From the NCBI GenBank assembly GCA_947496705.1, contig CANMDW010000006.1, forward strand, positions 164,618-228,617: a DNA stretch of 64,000 nucleotides, in the 5' to 3' direction. The stretch comes from an uncultured Aquimarina sp. (GTDB lineage Bacteria > Bacteroidota > Bacteroidia > Flavobacteriales > Flavobacteriaceae). Made by a program: the position numbers and the translations under genes. Of this stretch, positions 51,119-60,308 are shown piece by piece. The notes below the pieces were generated by a model. That model saw nothing but the letters and a program-made list of their open reading frames with translations. It was not told the DNA's origin and ran no database searches. Position 1 is the first letter of the stretch, and every line of letters starts with the position of its first letter.

Positions 51119-52018
51119 ATGCAAGTGTCTTATGAACAAATATATCTGGAACAGTCTGAATCACTAAAGATTGAAACGTATACCTCTACATCTGTATGCC
51201 ACACCATCAACTGGCATGTACATCCAGAATATGAGATCGTATTTATCAAAAACGGAAAGGGAAGCATACAGATAGATTCGCATTTTGAACAATATTCTGA
51301 CGGTTTACTGGTTTTTTTGGGGCCAAATATGCCACATATGCCCTTCGGAAATAAGCAGTTTAAAAACAACAGAGAAGTGGTTATTCAGTTTTCTGAACGT
51401 TTCATTCACCAAAAGCTGGCGTTGTTCCCAGAATTTGGGGGCCTGTTAAAATTCATAGAAAAGTCTAGGAAAGGAATTATATTTTCATCGGCAACCCATA
51501 AAAAATTGTCGTCATTATTCCTGAAATTCGCCAAACAAAATAATACCGAAAAACTACTGAATTTTATCCATATCCTCTACCAGCTTTCTTCTTCTCAAGA
51601 CCAAAGGGCGCTACTAAAAGGAAAACTTTCTCTAGATATTAATAAACATTCTCTTGAAAGGATTTCCAAAGTATATCAATATATAAACGATCACTATGCC
51701 GAAGAAATACGCTCTGAAACCATGGCAAACGAATTAGGATTAACGCCCAACTCATTTTGCAGAATGTTTAAAGCTTCTACCAACAGGGGTTTTATCAATT
51801 TTCTGAATGAATTCAGAGTAAAAAAAGCACAGGAATGTTTTGAACACCAGGATCAAACGATAGCCGAGGTGATGTATCAATGTGGATTTAATGATCCTTC
51901 TTATTTTTCGAGACAATTTAAAAAGTATTGTGGCATGCCTCCTTCGGCATATATGGATCAGCTTCAAACTCAAAAAACTAAATCACTATCCACTGAAAAC
52001 TGCATACCGCCAACCTGA
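51119..52018 (+). CDS. AraC family transcriptional regulator (second)
   Basis: A 299-aa AraC/XylS protein. The N-terminal cupin domain is WHVHPEYEIVFIKNGKGSIQID and LVFLGPNMPHMPFG. The C-terminal region has HTH1 (EIRSETMANELGLTPNSFCRMFKAST) and HTH2 (TIAEVMYQCGFNDPSYFSRQF) followed by KKYCGMPPSAYM, split for display. This pattern is that of regulators of sugar or small-molecule transport. It is divergent from the MFS gene, with direct-repeat sites between. Confidence 0.93.
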   Translation: MQVSYEQIYLEQSESLKIETYTSTSVCHTINWHVHPEYEIVFIKNGKGSIQIDSHFEQYSDGLLVFLGPNMPHMPFGNKQFKNNREVVIQFSERFIHQKLALFPEFGGLLKFIEKSRKGIIFSSATHKKLSSLFLKFAKQNNTEKLLNFIHILYQLSSSQDQRALLKGKLSLDINKHSLERISKVYQYINDHYAEEIRSETMANELGLTPNSFCRMFKASTNRGFINFLNEFRVKKAQECFEHQDQTIAEVMYQCGFNDPSYFSRQFKKYCGMPPSAYMDQLQTQKTKSLSTENCIPPT

Positions 52019-52121
52019 TCAATTTTTAGTTCAGAGTACTCCAGAAAAAGTTAAATGCGCTAAAATATATGGTTTTAACTATTTTTGAGACCAATCCTTG
52101 AGACAAGTACTCCCAGGCACA

Positions 52122-53402
52122 TTAATGATCTTTCAGGATTCCTCGCTTTAATAGCTGTCCAAATTCATACATATCCTCATAAGAACAATAGAATGGTGCC
52201 GGAGCCAATCGAATCACATTGGGTTCTCGCCAATCGGTAATTACTCCGTTTTTCATGAGATAATCAAATAATTTTCTTCCTTCTCCGTGTAAAAATACCG
52301 ATAGCTGCGTGCCTCGTTCATTGGGATCGGATGGCGTGATAATTTCGAAGGTGCTCTCTACTTCCTTATCGATTTGCTTCAGGATAAATTCAAGATAGGC
52401 AACGATTATATTTCGTTTTTTAACTAAGGCATCCATACCTACCGCATCAAACAGTTCTAAAGAAGCCAAATATGGGGCCATAGCCAACACCGGTGCATTA
52501 CTAAGCTGCCAGGCATCTGCATTGGGCATGGGTTCGAATTCTGGTTTCATGAGGAAACGGGTTTCTTTGCTGGTTCCCCACCAACCTTCAAATCTCGGGA
52601 TATCTCTTCTACCGTGAAAACGTTCATGAATAAAACATCCCGAAGCATTACCGGGGCCACTATTCATATATTTATAACTACACCAGGCTGCAAAATCAAC
52701 ATCCCAGTCGTGCAATTTCAGTAAAATATTTCCTGCTGCATGTGCCAAATCCCAACCTACGAATGCACCGATATCATGTCCTGCTTTGGTGATGGTCTTC
52801 ATATCAAATACCTGACCTGTATAGTAATTCACTCCGCCAATCAGAATCAAAGCGCACTCGGCCCCTACTTCATTAATGGTCTTGAGAATATCTTCGCTCC
52901 TGAAATTATGTTCTCCTTCTCGTTTTTTAATTTCTATTATAGCATCTTTAGGATCATATCCATGAAATCTAACCTGGCTCTGAAGCATATACTGATCACT
53001 CGGAAAAGCCTTTTCTTCGCAGATAATCTTATACCGCTTACCCATGGGTCTGTAAAAAGAGATCATCAACAAGTGAAGATTTACCGTTAAGGTATTCATT
53101 ACGGTTATTTCTGAAGGCCTGGCACCTACAACCCTGCTAAGAGGTTTTGCCAGTCTCTCATGATAGTCCCACCAGGGTTTCTCTGCATAAAAATGTCCTT
53201 CGACGGCCAGTTCTGACCAGTCCTGCATGATTTCATCAACGTATTTCTGAGCATTTTTGGGCTGGAGCCCTAAAGAATTTCCTGTAAAATATATAACTTG
53301 TTTCCCATCGACCTTAGGAAAAAGAAATTGATCTCTGTAGGATTTTAGCGAATCTTGTTGATCAAGTTGCCGAGCAAATTCTCTGGTATTTTCGAACTGC
53401 AT
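52122..53402 (-). CDS. kynU: Kynureninase
   Basis: PLP-dependent cleavage of 3-hydroxykynurenine to 3-hydroxyanthranilate and alanine. I start at the ATG at 53400-53402 (MQFENTREFA); the longer frame begins at TTG and lacks support. The 426-aa protein has YFTGNSLGLQPKN, MNTLTVNLHLLMISFY, GWDLAHAAGNILLKLHDWDVD and the PLP-lysine motif WCSYKYMNSGPG. Length and fold match fold-type I kynureninases. A TATTTTTG box lies 15 nt upstream. It works with the kmo product made from 28898-30262. Confidence 0.96.
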   Translation of the reverse strand: MQFENTREFARQLDQQDSLKSYRDQFLFPKVDGKQVIYFTGNSLGLQPKNAQKYVDEIMQDWSELAVEGHFYAEKPWWDYHERLAKPLSRVVGARPSEITVMNTLTVNLHLLMISFYRPMGKRYKIICEEKAFPSDQYMLQSQVRFHGYDPKDAIIEIKKREGEHNFRSEDILKTINEVGAECALILIGGVNYYTGQVFDMKTITKAGHDIGAFVGWDLAHAAGNILLKLHDWDVDFAAWCSYKYMNSGPGNASGCFIHERFHGRRDIPRFEGWWGTSKETRFLMKPEFEPMPNADAWQLSNAPVLAMAPYLASLELFDAVGMDALVKKRNIIVAYLEFILKQIDKEVESTFEIITPSDPNERGTQLSVFLHGEGRKLFDYLMKNGVITDWREPNVIRLAPAPFYCSYEDMYEFGQLLKRGILKDH

Positions 53403-53417
53403 GAATGAGTTTTGAGT

Positions 53418-53425
53418 CAAAAATA
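53418..53425 (-). promoter_or_regulatory. kynU -7 box TATTTTTG
   Basis: A full TAnnTTTG match 15 nt before the kynU ATG on the minus strand; no clear TTG upstream. Confidence 0.5.
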
Positions 53426-53496
53426 CGTATTAGAGAATTGATAGAAAAGAATAACCTCACCATAAAAATTTTTAGTTTTACAAAAAAATCGATCTC

Positions 53497-54141
53497 ATGA
53501 ATTTTATACCCGAAGCTTTAGACAGTTATGTAGTACATCATACCGAAAAAGAACCCGAATTATTACAACAATTAACCAGAGAAACCTATCAAAAAATTCT
53601 AGCGCCCCGCATGCTAAGCGGTCCATACCAGGGGCGTGTTTTAAGTATGTTATCTAAACTCACTAACCCAAAAAACATTCTGGAGATCGGAACATACACA
53701 GGATACTCGGCTTTATGCCTGGCAGAAGGAATGCAAAAAGATGGGGCATTACACACTATCGATATTAATGAGGAGTTGGAAGGTTTTCAACGAAAATATT
53801 TTGATCGTTCTCCTTATGGAACAAAAATCCACCAGCATATTGGCGATGCTACCAAGATCATCCCCAATCTGGATATGAAGTTTGATTTGGTGTTTATTGA
53901 TGCCGACAAACCAAATTATCCCACTTATTTTGATCTGGTTATCAATAAAATGAATCCTGGAGGTATTATCCTATCTGATAATGTACTGTGGAGTGGCAAG
54001 GTAATCGAAGAAGTCGCAAAAGATGATATCGATACAAAAGCATTGGTAGCCTATAACAAACTCCTGGTTGAAGATAAAAGAATAGAAACTGTGCTCTTAC
54101 CCATTCGGGATGGATTAACGATTAGTCGGGTAGCTCCCTAA
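53497..54141 (+). CDS. O-methyltransferase (class I SAM-dependent)
   Basis: A 214-aa member of the caffeoyl-CoA/catechol O-methyltransferase family. Motifs are KNILEIGTYTGYSALCLAEG (SAM motif I), GALHTIDINEELEGFQ (acidic end of strand 2), FDLVFIDADKPNYPTYFD (metal Asp) and GGIILSDNVLWSGKV (metal Asp-Asn pair). This metal-binding set marks divalent-cation-dependent members. The small-molecule substrate is unknown; divergence from kynU raises a possible link with 3-hydroxyanthranilate-like catechols, which is only inference. Confidence 0.93.
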   Translation: MNFIPEALDSYVVHHTEKEPELLQQLTRETYQKILAPRMLSGPYQGRVLSMLSKLTNPKNILEIGTYTGYSALCLAEGMQKDGALHTIDINEELEGFQRKYFDRSPYGTKIHQHIGDATKIIPNLDMKFDLVFIDADKPNYPTYFDLVINKMNPGGIILSDNVLWSGKVIEEVAKDDIDTKALVAYNKLLVEDKRIETVLLPIRDGLTISRVAP

Positions 54142-54176
54142 CCCCTGTCTGCCGGATACAGGCAGGCCCAAAGGGG

Positions 54177-54236
54177 AATTTAGATAAAAAGCCCTGTATT
54201 TTTGTTAGCAAAAATACAGGGCTTTTTATCTAAATT
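54177..54236. terminator. Perfect 28-bp hairpin between convergent genes
   Basis: AATTTAGATAAAAAGCCCTG and the following 8 bases pair exactly with the bases at 54209-54236 over a 4-nt TTAG loop. Outer pairs CCCAAAGG / CCTTTGGG extend the structure. It ends the O-methyltransferase gene and the S8 gene on the opposite strand. Confidence 0.92.
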
Positions 54237-54266
54237 ATCAGAGGGTAGAAAAGTTCCTCCTTTGGG

Positions 54267-55739
54267 CTAGGGGGCTTGCACCGCTTTTAGTGCATCAATG
54301 TTGCCATAGCCAAACTTTCTATTGCGATTGGGATAAAATTCTCCCGATTTCCTGAGTTTATCCAGCACCTGATCTCTGGTCATATTAGGATTGCGTGCCC
54401 ATACCAAAGCTGCTATACCAGCAGTAGTCGCAGTAGCAACAGAAGATCCTCCCACCACGTTTCTATCATTGGTATTAAATCCTATAACCGGAACCGTTCT
54501 ATCATTATCTGATGCCCTTTGCATTACAATGGTAAAGTCAATTTTCTTTCCGCTATGGCAATTACTGCAGCGATTATAACCATTATCCTTAATCCCTGTT
54601 ACAGCAACAGTTTCAGACATACTTGCAGGAAAAATAACCGGATACCAATTGGTAAAACCGGTAGATGTACCACCAGCAGCGATAATTAATTTACCTCTAC
54701 TATACGCATATCGCACAGCATCTTTTATATTACCAATAGACCATAAATATCCAATAGACATAGAAATAATCCTTACGTCACCCCTATCACCCAATTGTCT
54801 AAGTGCATTACTAACACCTCTGCGTTCGCGTGAGCTTTCTAATAACACATCTCCGGTTCCTCTATAAGCAACCAGATTAGAATTATAGGCCACCCCTACC
54901 GGCATTGCATTATCATTGCGAGGAGATGCTATAGCAGAAGCCATAGAAGTACCATGGCCGCATTGATCACTATCTGCATTATCAAATGTACCAAATCGCT
55001 GCACCGTTCTTCCAGCAGAAAACCCATCATTGAATTGATTACCAAGCAGTTGTTGGTTTGATGATATCCCTGTATCTATTAACCCTACGGTAATTCCGGC
55101 TCCGGTACTATAGTTCCATGCCTGTGGAATTTTATGAATATCAAATGTCCAGGGTACCCAGGCATTGGGCGATATGGTACGATAATCCTGTGAATTAACA
55201 GTAATTCCGTTAGTAACGCAGCCAAATTGTTTTTGTTGATTATCATTTTCCAGCGTAAAGAATCCATAACCGCCTGGTTCTAAATACCGTATTTGATCTG
55301 CAGCTTTCAAAGCTTTGATTGTCTCAAGATTACTAACCTTTACCTCTACAAAGTTAAGAATAGGATCCTCATGTACTACTGTATTGGATTTGGTATCCTG
55401 CTCGCCGGATTGTACAATGCTGAAAACATTGTCTTTTGCGGCTACTAATCGGGAAGATCGTTGTTTGGAGAAGCTTTCGCCTTTATCTCCATAACCTATG
55501 CTCAAAATATTATTTCCGTGTACTACTGCGCTCCATAGAACCTGATCTGGAGCCTCGGCCCACTCAAGATCACCATGTTGTTTTAGTTGATCTTCTATAT
55601 ACTTATTGATTGCAGAGATAGGGAGTAATTTTTGCGAATCAAAAGATTCGGTGGCTGGGTCGGTAATTTCATTAGGATCTTCTTTAGAACAGGAGAACAC
55701 AAGAAGTAACCCTAAAGCAAAAAGAATAATTTTTTTCAT
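54267..55739 (-). CDS. S8 family serine peptidase lipoprotein (second subtilase)
   Basis: A 490-aa subtilase with lipoprotein signal MKKIILFALGLLLVFSC (Cys17). An inhibitor-like N-terminal region (LVAAKDNVFSIVQSG, ILNFVEVKVSNLETIKAL) precedes the catalytic domain. The triad is Asp in VGLIDTGISS, His in DQCGHGTSMASAIA and Ser in GGSSVATATTAG. The usual GTSMA becomes GSSVA, still with Ser. Extra cysteines (RCSNCHSGK, FGCVTNG, DQCGHG) suggest disulfides or metal binding in an exported domain. No C-terminal sorting domain. Distinct from the first subtilase in length and in having a propeptide. Confidence 0.9.
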   Translation of the reverse strand: MKKIILFALGLLLVFSCSKEDPNEITDPATESFDSQKLLPISAINKYIEDQLKQHGDLEWAEAPDQVLWSAVVHGNNILSIGYGDKGESFSKQRSSRLVAAKDNVFSIVQSGEQDTKSNTVVHEDPILNFVEVKVSNLETIKALKAADQIRYLEPGGYGFFTLENDNQQKQFGCVTNGITVNSQDYRTISPNAWVPWTFDIHKIPQAWNYSTGAGITVGLIDTGISSNQQLLGNQFNDGFSAGRTVQRFGTFDNADSDQCGHGTSMASAIASPRNDNAMPVGVAYNSNLVAYRGTGDVLLESSRERRGVSNALRQLGDRGDVRIISMSIGYLWSIGNIKDAVRYAYSRGKLIIAAGGTSTGFTNWYPVIFPASMSETVAVTGIKDNGYNRCSNCHSGKKIDFTIVMQRASDNDRTVPVIGFNTNDRNVVGGSSVATATTAGIAALVWARNPNMTRDQVLDKLRKSGEFYPNRNRKFGYGNIDALKAVQAP

Positions 55740-56081
55740 TTTAGAATAAGTTTTAGTGAGTTTGTGTGTAAAAACTGCTAAATGATAAATTCTTAAATAT
55801 TGTTAATAATTATCATTTAGTTAATTTCACTCCTAATATATTAAATAAAATCTAATTATTTATAGATATCATTGAATTAATCGTAATAAAAATAGAGGTA
55901 TTATGCTTGCATAAGAAAGAAAAACCTTACATACACCCCTGAAAACATCACTGTTTACAGGCTATGTTAAAAAAATATTAAAAAATGAAATGAATCCTAA
56001 AAAAGAAGTGGTTCTACAGAAAATTGAGTAGAATATACAAGGACTTTTAAACAAAAAATAAACAACGGAAGGTGATGATAT
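55740..56081. other. Gene-free stretch between tatA and the S8 gene
   Basis: About 340 bp of AT-rich sequence without ORF, hairpin or repeat that I can support; it must contain the S8 promoter, but no clear TAnnTTTG box is seen. Confidence 0.45.
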
Positions 56082-56378
56082 CTATAATTGACGTTTTACC
56101 GGACCTGTAATGTCATCGATATCGTCTTTGACCTGATCAATTTCTTTTTTAATATCTGAAGTAATAGAAGTAGTAATATCGGTATCGATACCATTTTTTT
56201 CAGCGCTTTTGGTAATTTCGGTTTTGATATCGTTTGTAGCATCCTTAATAACACGCATACCTTTACCTAGCCCCCGAGCTATTTCAGGAATTTTATCTGC
56301 CCCAAAAACCATAATCAATATAAAGACTATAAAGGCAATTTCGGTTCCGCTAATAAATAATGGCACTGTAATCATCAT
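56082..56378 (-). CDS. tatA: Sec-independent translocase protein TatA/E
   Basis: About 98 aa, started at the ATG at 56376-56378 (MMITVPLFISGTEIAF; the next codon is also ATG). The TatA hallmark is a short N-terminal membrane helix (EIAFIVFILIMVFGADKIPEIARGLGKGMRVIKDA) with the FG hinge and amphipathic helix. A longer than usual acidic tail (DTDITTSITSDIKKEIDQVK) follows. TatA forms the pore for folded twin-arginine substrates. TatC is not in the window. A TATATTTG box (56383-56390) lies 4 nt from the ATG. Confidence 0.9.
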   Translation of the reverse strand: MMITVPLFISGTEIAFIVFILIMVFGADKIPEIARGLGKGMRVIKDATNDIKTEITKSAEKNGIDTDITTSITSDIKKEIDQVKDDIDDITGPVKRQL

Positions 56379-56382
56379 AATA

Positions 56383-56390
56383 CAAATATA
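56383..56390 (-). promoter_or_regulatory. tatA -7 box TATATTTG
   Basis: A full TAnnTTTG match on the minus strand, ending 4 nt before the ATG, suggesting a leaderless transcript. Confidence 0.55.
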
Positions 56391-56407
56391 TACAATATCA
56401 TAAAACA

Positions 56408-56436
56408 AAAGCCATTCTATCGGAGCGAATGGCTTT
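56408..56436 (-). terminator. Terminator after the M1 peptidase gene
   Basis: Perfect 10-bp stem AAAGCCATTC / GAATGGCTTT with a 9-nt loop; on the minus strand the tail is TTTTGTTTT. It is 50 nt after the M1 gene's stop and ends its operon before tatA. Confidence 0.85.
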
Positions 56437-56442
56437 ATTTAT

Positions 56443-56465
56443 TATGAACTCATTTAAACTTTTTA
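56443..56465. repeat. Fragment of the TATGAACTC element
   Basis: TATGAACTCATTTAAACTTT matches the left end of the inverted-repeat element at 42908. Only this end is present. It abuts the M1 gene terminator. Confidence 0.5.
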
Positions 56466-56485
56466 TTGTTCAAAAGGCGTATTTG

Positions 56486-58801
56486 TTACTGGCCTTTGAT
56501 TTTATTCTTGAATTGGTCGAACTTTCCTAATTTATCATTTTGTGGCCAACTATTATTTGATGTATCAATATCTGCAGTTTCTAAATTAGGATCTACCACA
56601 ATTTTTGTGATTGCTTTTTCTGAAGCTATGGCTCTTTTAACCTTACTATCATTTTTACGCCATATTTCTGCGGGATATGTAACTGTTTCAGTAGTGCCAT
56701 CTTCATAGGTGTATTCGACGATTAATGGCATTACCAATCCTCCTGGTTTTTCAAAAGTAACTTCATAGAAGAACTTAGGTTCTTTAAGATTTTCACGCTC
56801 TTCTGCAGAAAAGTTATCCATTAAATATTCTTTTAAGGTCACTGCATCCTCAATAATACCGCCATTCTCTTTAATTCTTTTATAATCATCACTTCCTTCT
56901 TCCACCATAAAAACCAGGTCAGAAAAATCGGAAAACCTCAAGCTTCTATTGGTAACTGCATACTTTTGTGCTTCGAGTGTAGGAACTTTTGAAACAACAA
57001 ACTTCTTTACTTCTTTTACACCGATATCGGTATAATCTGTGGTGTAAAACCATCCTCTCCAAAACCAATCAAGATCAACGGCAGAAGCATCCTCCATTGT
57101 TCTAAAAAAGTCTTCGGGAGTAGGATGTTTAAACATCCATCGTTGTGAATAGGTTCTGAAAGAATAATCGAAAAGCTCTCTTCCCATGATGGTCTCTCTT
57201 AGTATATTCAATCCGGTGGCGGGTTTGGCATATGCATTGGGCCCAAATTGATGAATATTATTAGATTGTGTCATTATAGGAGAAAGACGGTTTTGATTTC
57301 CGCTCATATAAGGTATGATCTTTTCGGCAGGTCCACGTCTTGAAGGATACGCCTTATCTTTGCCCAGTGCTTCAGGATTCCATTCGCCAAAATCCTGTTC
57401 TGCAACATATTGTACAAAGGTGTTTAATCCTTCATCCATCCAGGTCCACTGACGCTCATCACTATTTACAATCATCGGGAAAAAATTATGGCCTACCTCA
57501 TGTATGATCACACTCATCATCCCATATTTTACCCGATCGCTATAGGTACCATCAGGGTTTGGTCTTCCATAGTTCCAACAGATCATGGGATATTCCATTC
57601 CCTGATTTTTTGCATGTACAGAAATCGCCTTGTGATATGGGTAATCAAATGTCATTCGGCTATATGATTTTAAGGTACTGGCCACTACTTTTGTTGACCA
57701 ATCTTCCCAAAGTGGATTTCCTTCTTTTGGGTACAATGATACCGCCATGATATCCTTTCCGCCAATTTTTACAGCCATCATATCCCAAATAAATCTTCTG
57801 GAGGTAGCAAAACCAAAATCACGCACATTCTCTGCTTTTAGTTTCCATGTTTTCTTTTTATCAGAGAACGATGTAGCGGCCTTTTCTGCTTCTTCCTGGG
57901 TTACAATAATTACAGGTTTGTCATATGATTTCTTTGCTTCTTCATATCGCTTCATCATATCTTTGGTAAACACTTCTTTTCTATTGACCAATTCTCCTGT
58001 TCCATCCAAAATATGATCGGCCGGTACGGTAATATTTACTTCAAAATTACCAAAAGGAAGGGCAAACTCTCCACGCCCCCAGAATTGATGATTCTGCCAT
58101 CCTTCTACATCATTATAAACTGCCATACGAGGGTAAAACTGTGCAATCACATAAGCTCTGTTACCATCTGCAAACTCTTCATATCCTGATCTTCCTCTTC
58201 CGTTTACATGATCATTAATATTATACCACCAATCAATAGAGAAAACAAATTTTTCTCCAGATGCCAGGTCTTTTGGCATTTCTACTCTCATCATGGTTCT
58301 GTTGATCGTATATTTAAGTGGTTTTCCACTGATATCTTTTACAGCCGTGATATTAAATCCTCCATCAAAAGATTCTGCAAGATATTTGGTTAAAAAACCT
58401 TTGGATGTAGCAGCAGGTTCTACCCCACTACCCTCAATTAAAGGAGTTTTAGAGTCTTTGGCACGCATATTTTGATCCAACTGCACCCAAAGAAACTCTA
58501 AGTTATCTGGAGAATTATTGGTATAGGTAATCGTCTCTTTACCTGTGAGCTTCTTGTTTTTATCATCAAGCTCCAGATCCATCTTATAATCTGCCTGTTG
58601 TTGGTAATATGCGGTGCCCGGAGCACCAGAAGCGGTACGATACATATTGGGAGTGGCAAACTCCTCATACATTTGCTTAAACTTATTTGTATTGGTGTGC
58701 CCTAATTCACGAACTTCTTTGGTTTCTGATTGATCCTGGGCATAGGTTATAGTGCCGGTTATCAAAAAAGCTGTTGAAAGAACTAAAAGTATCTTTTTCA
58801 T
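56486..58801 (-). CDS. M1 family metallopeptidase
   Basis: A 771-aa secreted aminopeptidase-type enzyme, signal peptide MKKILLVLSTAFLITGTITYAQ. The zinc motif HEXXH-X18-E is present (H434, E435, H438, E457 in VIIHEVGHNF and WTWMDEGLNTF). GAMEN is replaced by a QGMEYPMICW exopeptidase-type loop (residues 400-409), as in Bacteroidetes M1 relatives. The C-terminal domain (EVTFEKPGGLVMPLIVEYTY) is the ERAP1-like helical/beta appendage. It is the last gene of a four-gene minus-strand cluster. Confidence 0.93.
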   Translation of the reverse strand: MKKILLVLSTAFLITGTITYAQDQSETKEVRELGHTNTNKFKQMYEEFATPNMYRTASGAPGTAYYQQQADYKMDLELDDKNKKLTGKETITYTNNSPDNLEFLWVQLDQNMRAKDSKTPLIEGSGVEPAATSKGFLTKYLAESFDGGFNITAVKDISGKPLKYTINRTMMRVEMPKDLASGEKFVFSIDWWYNINDHVNGRGRSGYEEFADGNRAYVIAQFYPRMAVYNDVEGWQNHQFWGRGEFALPFGNFEVNITVPADHILDGTGELVNRKEVFTKDMMKRYEEAKKSYDKPVIIVTQEEAEKAATSFSDKKKTWKLKAENVRDFGFATSRRFIWDMMAVKIGGKDIMAVSLYPKEGNPLWEDWSTKVVASTLKSYSRMTFDYPYHKAISVHAKNQGMEYPMICWNYGRPNPDGTYSDRVKYGMMSVIIHEVGHNFFPMIVNSDERQWTWMDEGLNTFVQYVAEQDFGEWNPEALGKDKAYPSRRGPAEKIIPYMSGNQNRLSPIMTQSNNIHQFGPNAYAKPATGLNILRETIMGRELFDYSFRTYSQRWMFKHPTPEDFFRTMEDASAVDLDWFWRGWFYTTDYTDIGVKEVKKFVVSKVPTLEAQKYAVTNRSLRFSDFSDLVFMVEEGSDDYKRIKENGGIIEDAVTLKEYLMDNFSAEERENLKEPKFFYEVTFEKPGGLVMPLIVEYTYEDGTTETVTYPAEIWRKNDSKVKRAIASEKAITKIVVDPNLETADIDTSNNSWPQNDKLGKFDQFKNKIKGQ

Positions 58802-58864
58802 TAGAATGGTATTGAATTGTTTGTAAGGATTTGCAAAATAATTGTTTTTTGAATGTTTAGGGAT

Positions 58865-59371
58865 TTATTTATTAAATTTTAACACCCCACGATCTCTTCC
58901 CTTTTCTAGAATGAGGCTTTTACGTTGATTTTCTTTTTTAACGTGTACAATATTTTGTTGTTCTTCAAAAAGGTCCATTAAGATTTGATTTGAAATTTCT
59001 ATGGCAACCAGGGAAGAAACATTTTCGATCTCGAGGTAACATATCATGAGGTCATCTTCATATTCTTTCCCAATAAACGTAAAAGAGGCTTCTTTGGCAT
59101 TTATACTAATACTCAGTTTTTGATTAAAATATTTTTCTAAGTATTCATCTACTTCCGGAATCTCCTGATCAGAATTTAAAACAACCGAACTATTGTATCT
59201 TTCTTTTAAAAGATCTTCTATATCATCTATAAAAATTCTGGATATTATCTGTAATGATTGCTGTTCTTCTTTATATTCGATCTGTGTGACGCTTACATAA
59301 AATTTATGCACCACAAACGAGCTTAGCATAAAAGATAGTGCGATAAAAAAAAGTGCTGCTATTCTCTTCAT
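58865..59371 (-). CDS. DUF6702 family secreted protein
   Basis: A 168-aa protein with N-terminal hydrophobic signal (ALFFIALSFMLSSFVVHKFYVS). Family features are HKFYVSVTQIEYKEEQQSLQ at the start of the mature domain, IISRIFIDDIEDLLKERY, and FIGKEYEDDLMICYLEIENV. DUF6702 proteins are found next to M1 peptidases in Bacteroidetes. Role unknown; the beta-rich fold suggests interaction with the envelope partner. Confidence 0.85.
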   Translation of the reverse strand: MKRIAALFFIALSFMLSSFVVHKFYVSVTQIEYKEEQQSLQIISRIFIDDIEDLLKERYNSSVVLNSDQEIPEVDEYLEKYFNQKLSISINAKEASFTFIGKEYEDDLMICYLEIENVSSLVAIEISNQILMDLFEEQQNIVHVKKENQRKSLILEKGRDRGVLKFNK

Positions 59372-59444
59372 TTCCCGAAGTTAAAAACCATAAAAGTACT
59401 TATAATTTAAAAAATTGGATTAAAAAACTATGTCAAACTTTAAA

Positions 59445-60203
59445 TCAAGGATCTATTTCTCTATGTTTTTTATAGGATTTTGCTTTTTTTTCGAAAAATT
59501 CTACCAGCGAGAGCCTTTTTGAATTTTTGAGCAGGTCTTTAAAATAATCATCTTCTGCACAATAATACATAAAATCGCTGATCAACGCTTCTGGCAAAGC
59601 CAGTTTGTCTACAAAAAAAGCAGTGCTAAACGTATTTTCACCTTTTTGTATCAATTTCTCCAGATCTTCTATCGCTTTGATACGTTTCAATTTCTTCAAT
59701 GTACCATTTAAATAATTAATAGGAAGTTCTATAATCCCTGATCTGGCTGTGTATATTCTTCTTTCGGTTTGGGTAGGTTGTGGTTTATCGCTAAAAGGAA
59801 GGCCCAGAATTCGATTATCTACAAATGGCAGTAGTGATACGGTACCTGCATCTTTACCCAGATCTCCGGTTAGTTCGGTAGTACTTATTTTTACTTGTTC
59901 GAGATATTGCACTGCTGGAAACAGCACCACAGTGACTTTTTCTTTGTCAAACAAATCCTGACTTACTTTGATGGATCGGGTTTGATATTGAACCGAAGAA
60001 AAAATAATAGAATCCCCAGGACTTGCAGGGATTTCAAAAGAGCCTTTCTCATCGTTGGTGGTTCCGATCTGTTTGGTGAAATTAATAATATTAATCGCAT
60101 ACCCCTGTAATGAATCTGCCAGGATTTTTCCTTTCAGGATTTCAGATTGACCAGAACTTTGTAGAGAAACCAGTAAAAAAAGAAAAAGTAATAATTTAAT
60201 CAT
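59445..60203 (-). CDS. CarboxypepD_reg-like secreted protein (first)
   Basis: I start at the ATG at 60201-60203 (MIKLLLFLFLLVSLQSSGQS), giving a signal peptide. The plug-like beta sandwich is GKILADSLQGYAINIINFTKQ, GTTNDEKGSFEIPASPGDSI and IIFSSVQYQTRSIKVS; this is the carboxypeptidase regulatory-like domain found in SusC and other envelope proteins, here without a barrel. The C-terminal half has YYCAEDDYFKDLLKNSKRLSL, a helical bundle. It lies 73 nt upstream of DUF6702. Confidence 0.85.
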   Translation of the reverse strand: MIKLLLFLFLLVSLQSSGQSEILKGKILADSLQGYAINIINFTKQIGTTNDEKGSFEIPASPGDSIIFSSVQYQTRSIKVSQDLFDKEKVTVVLFPAVQYLEQVKISTTELTGDLGKDAGTVSLLPFVDNRILGLPFSDKPQPTQTERRIYTARSGIIELPINYLNGTLKKLKRIKAIEDLEKLIQKGENTFSTAFFVDKLALPEALISDFMYYCAEDDYFKDLLKNSKRLSLVEFFEKKAKSYKKHREIDP

Positions 60204-60308
60204 AATTACATCTCTGAAGATGACCTTTTTAAGATTATCAACAAAGATCATACCCAAAAAGACGACAAAATCCTAGTATAATTACGAACCTCCTTTTGGG
60301 ATAAGTAG

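Noticed and set aside
53403..53420. TTG start for kynureninase
   Set aside because: The ATG at 53402 is in frame, and the TTG overlaps the presumed -7 box.
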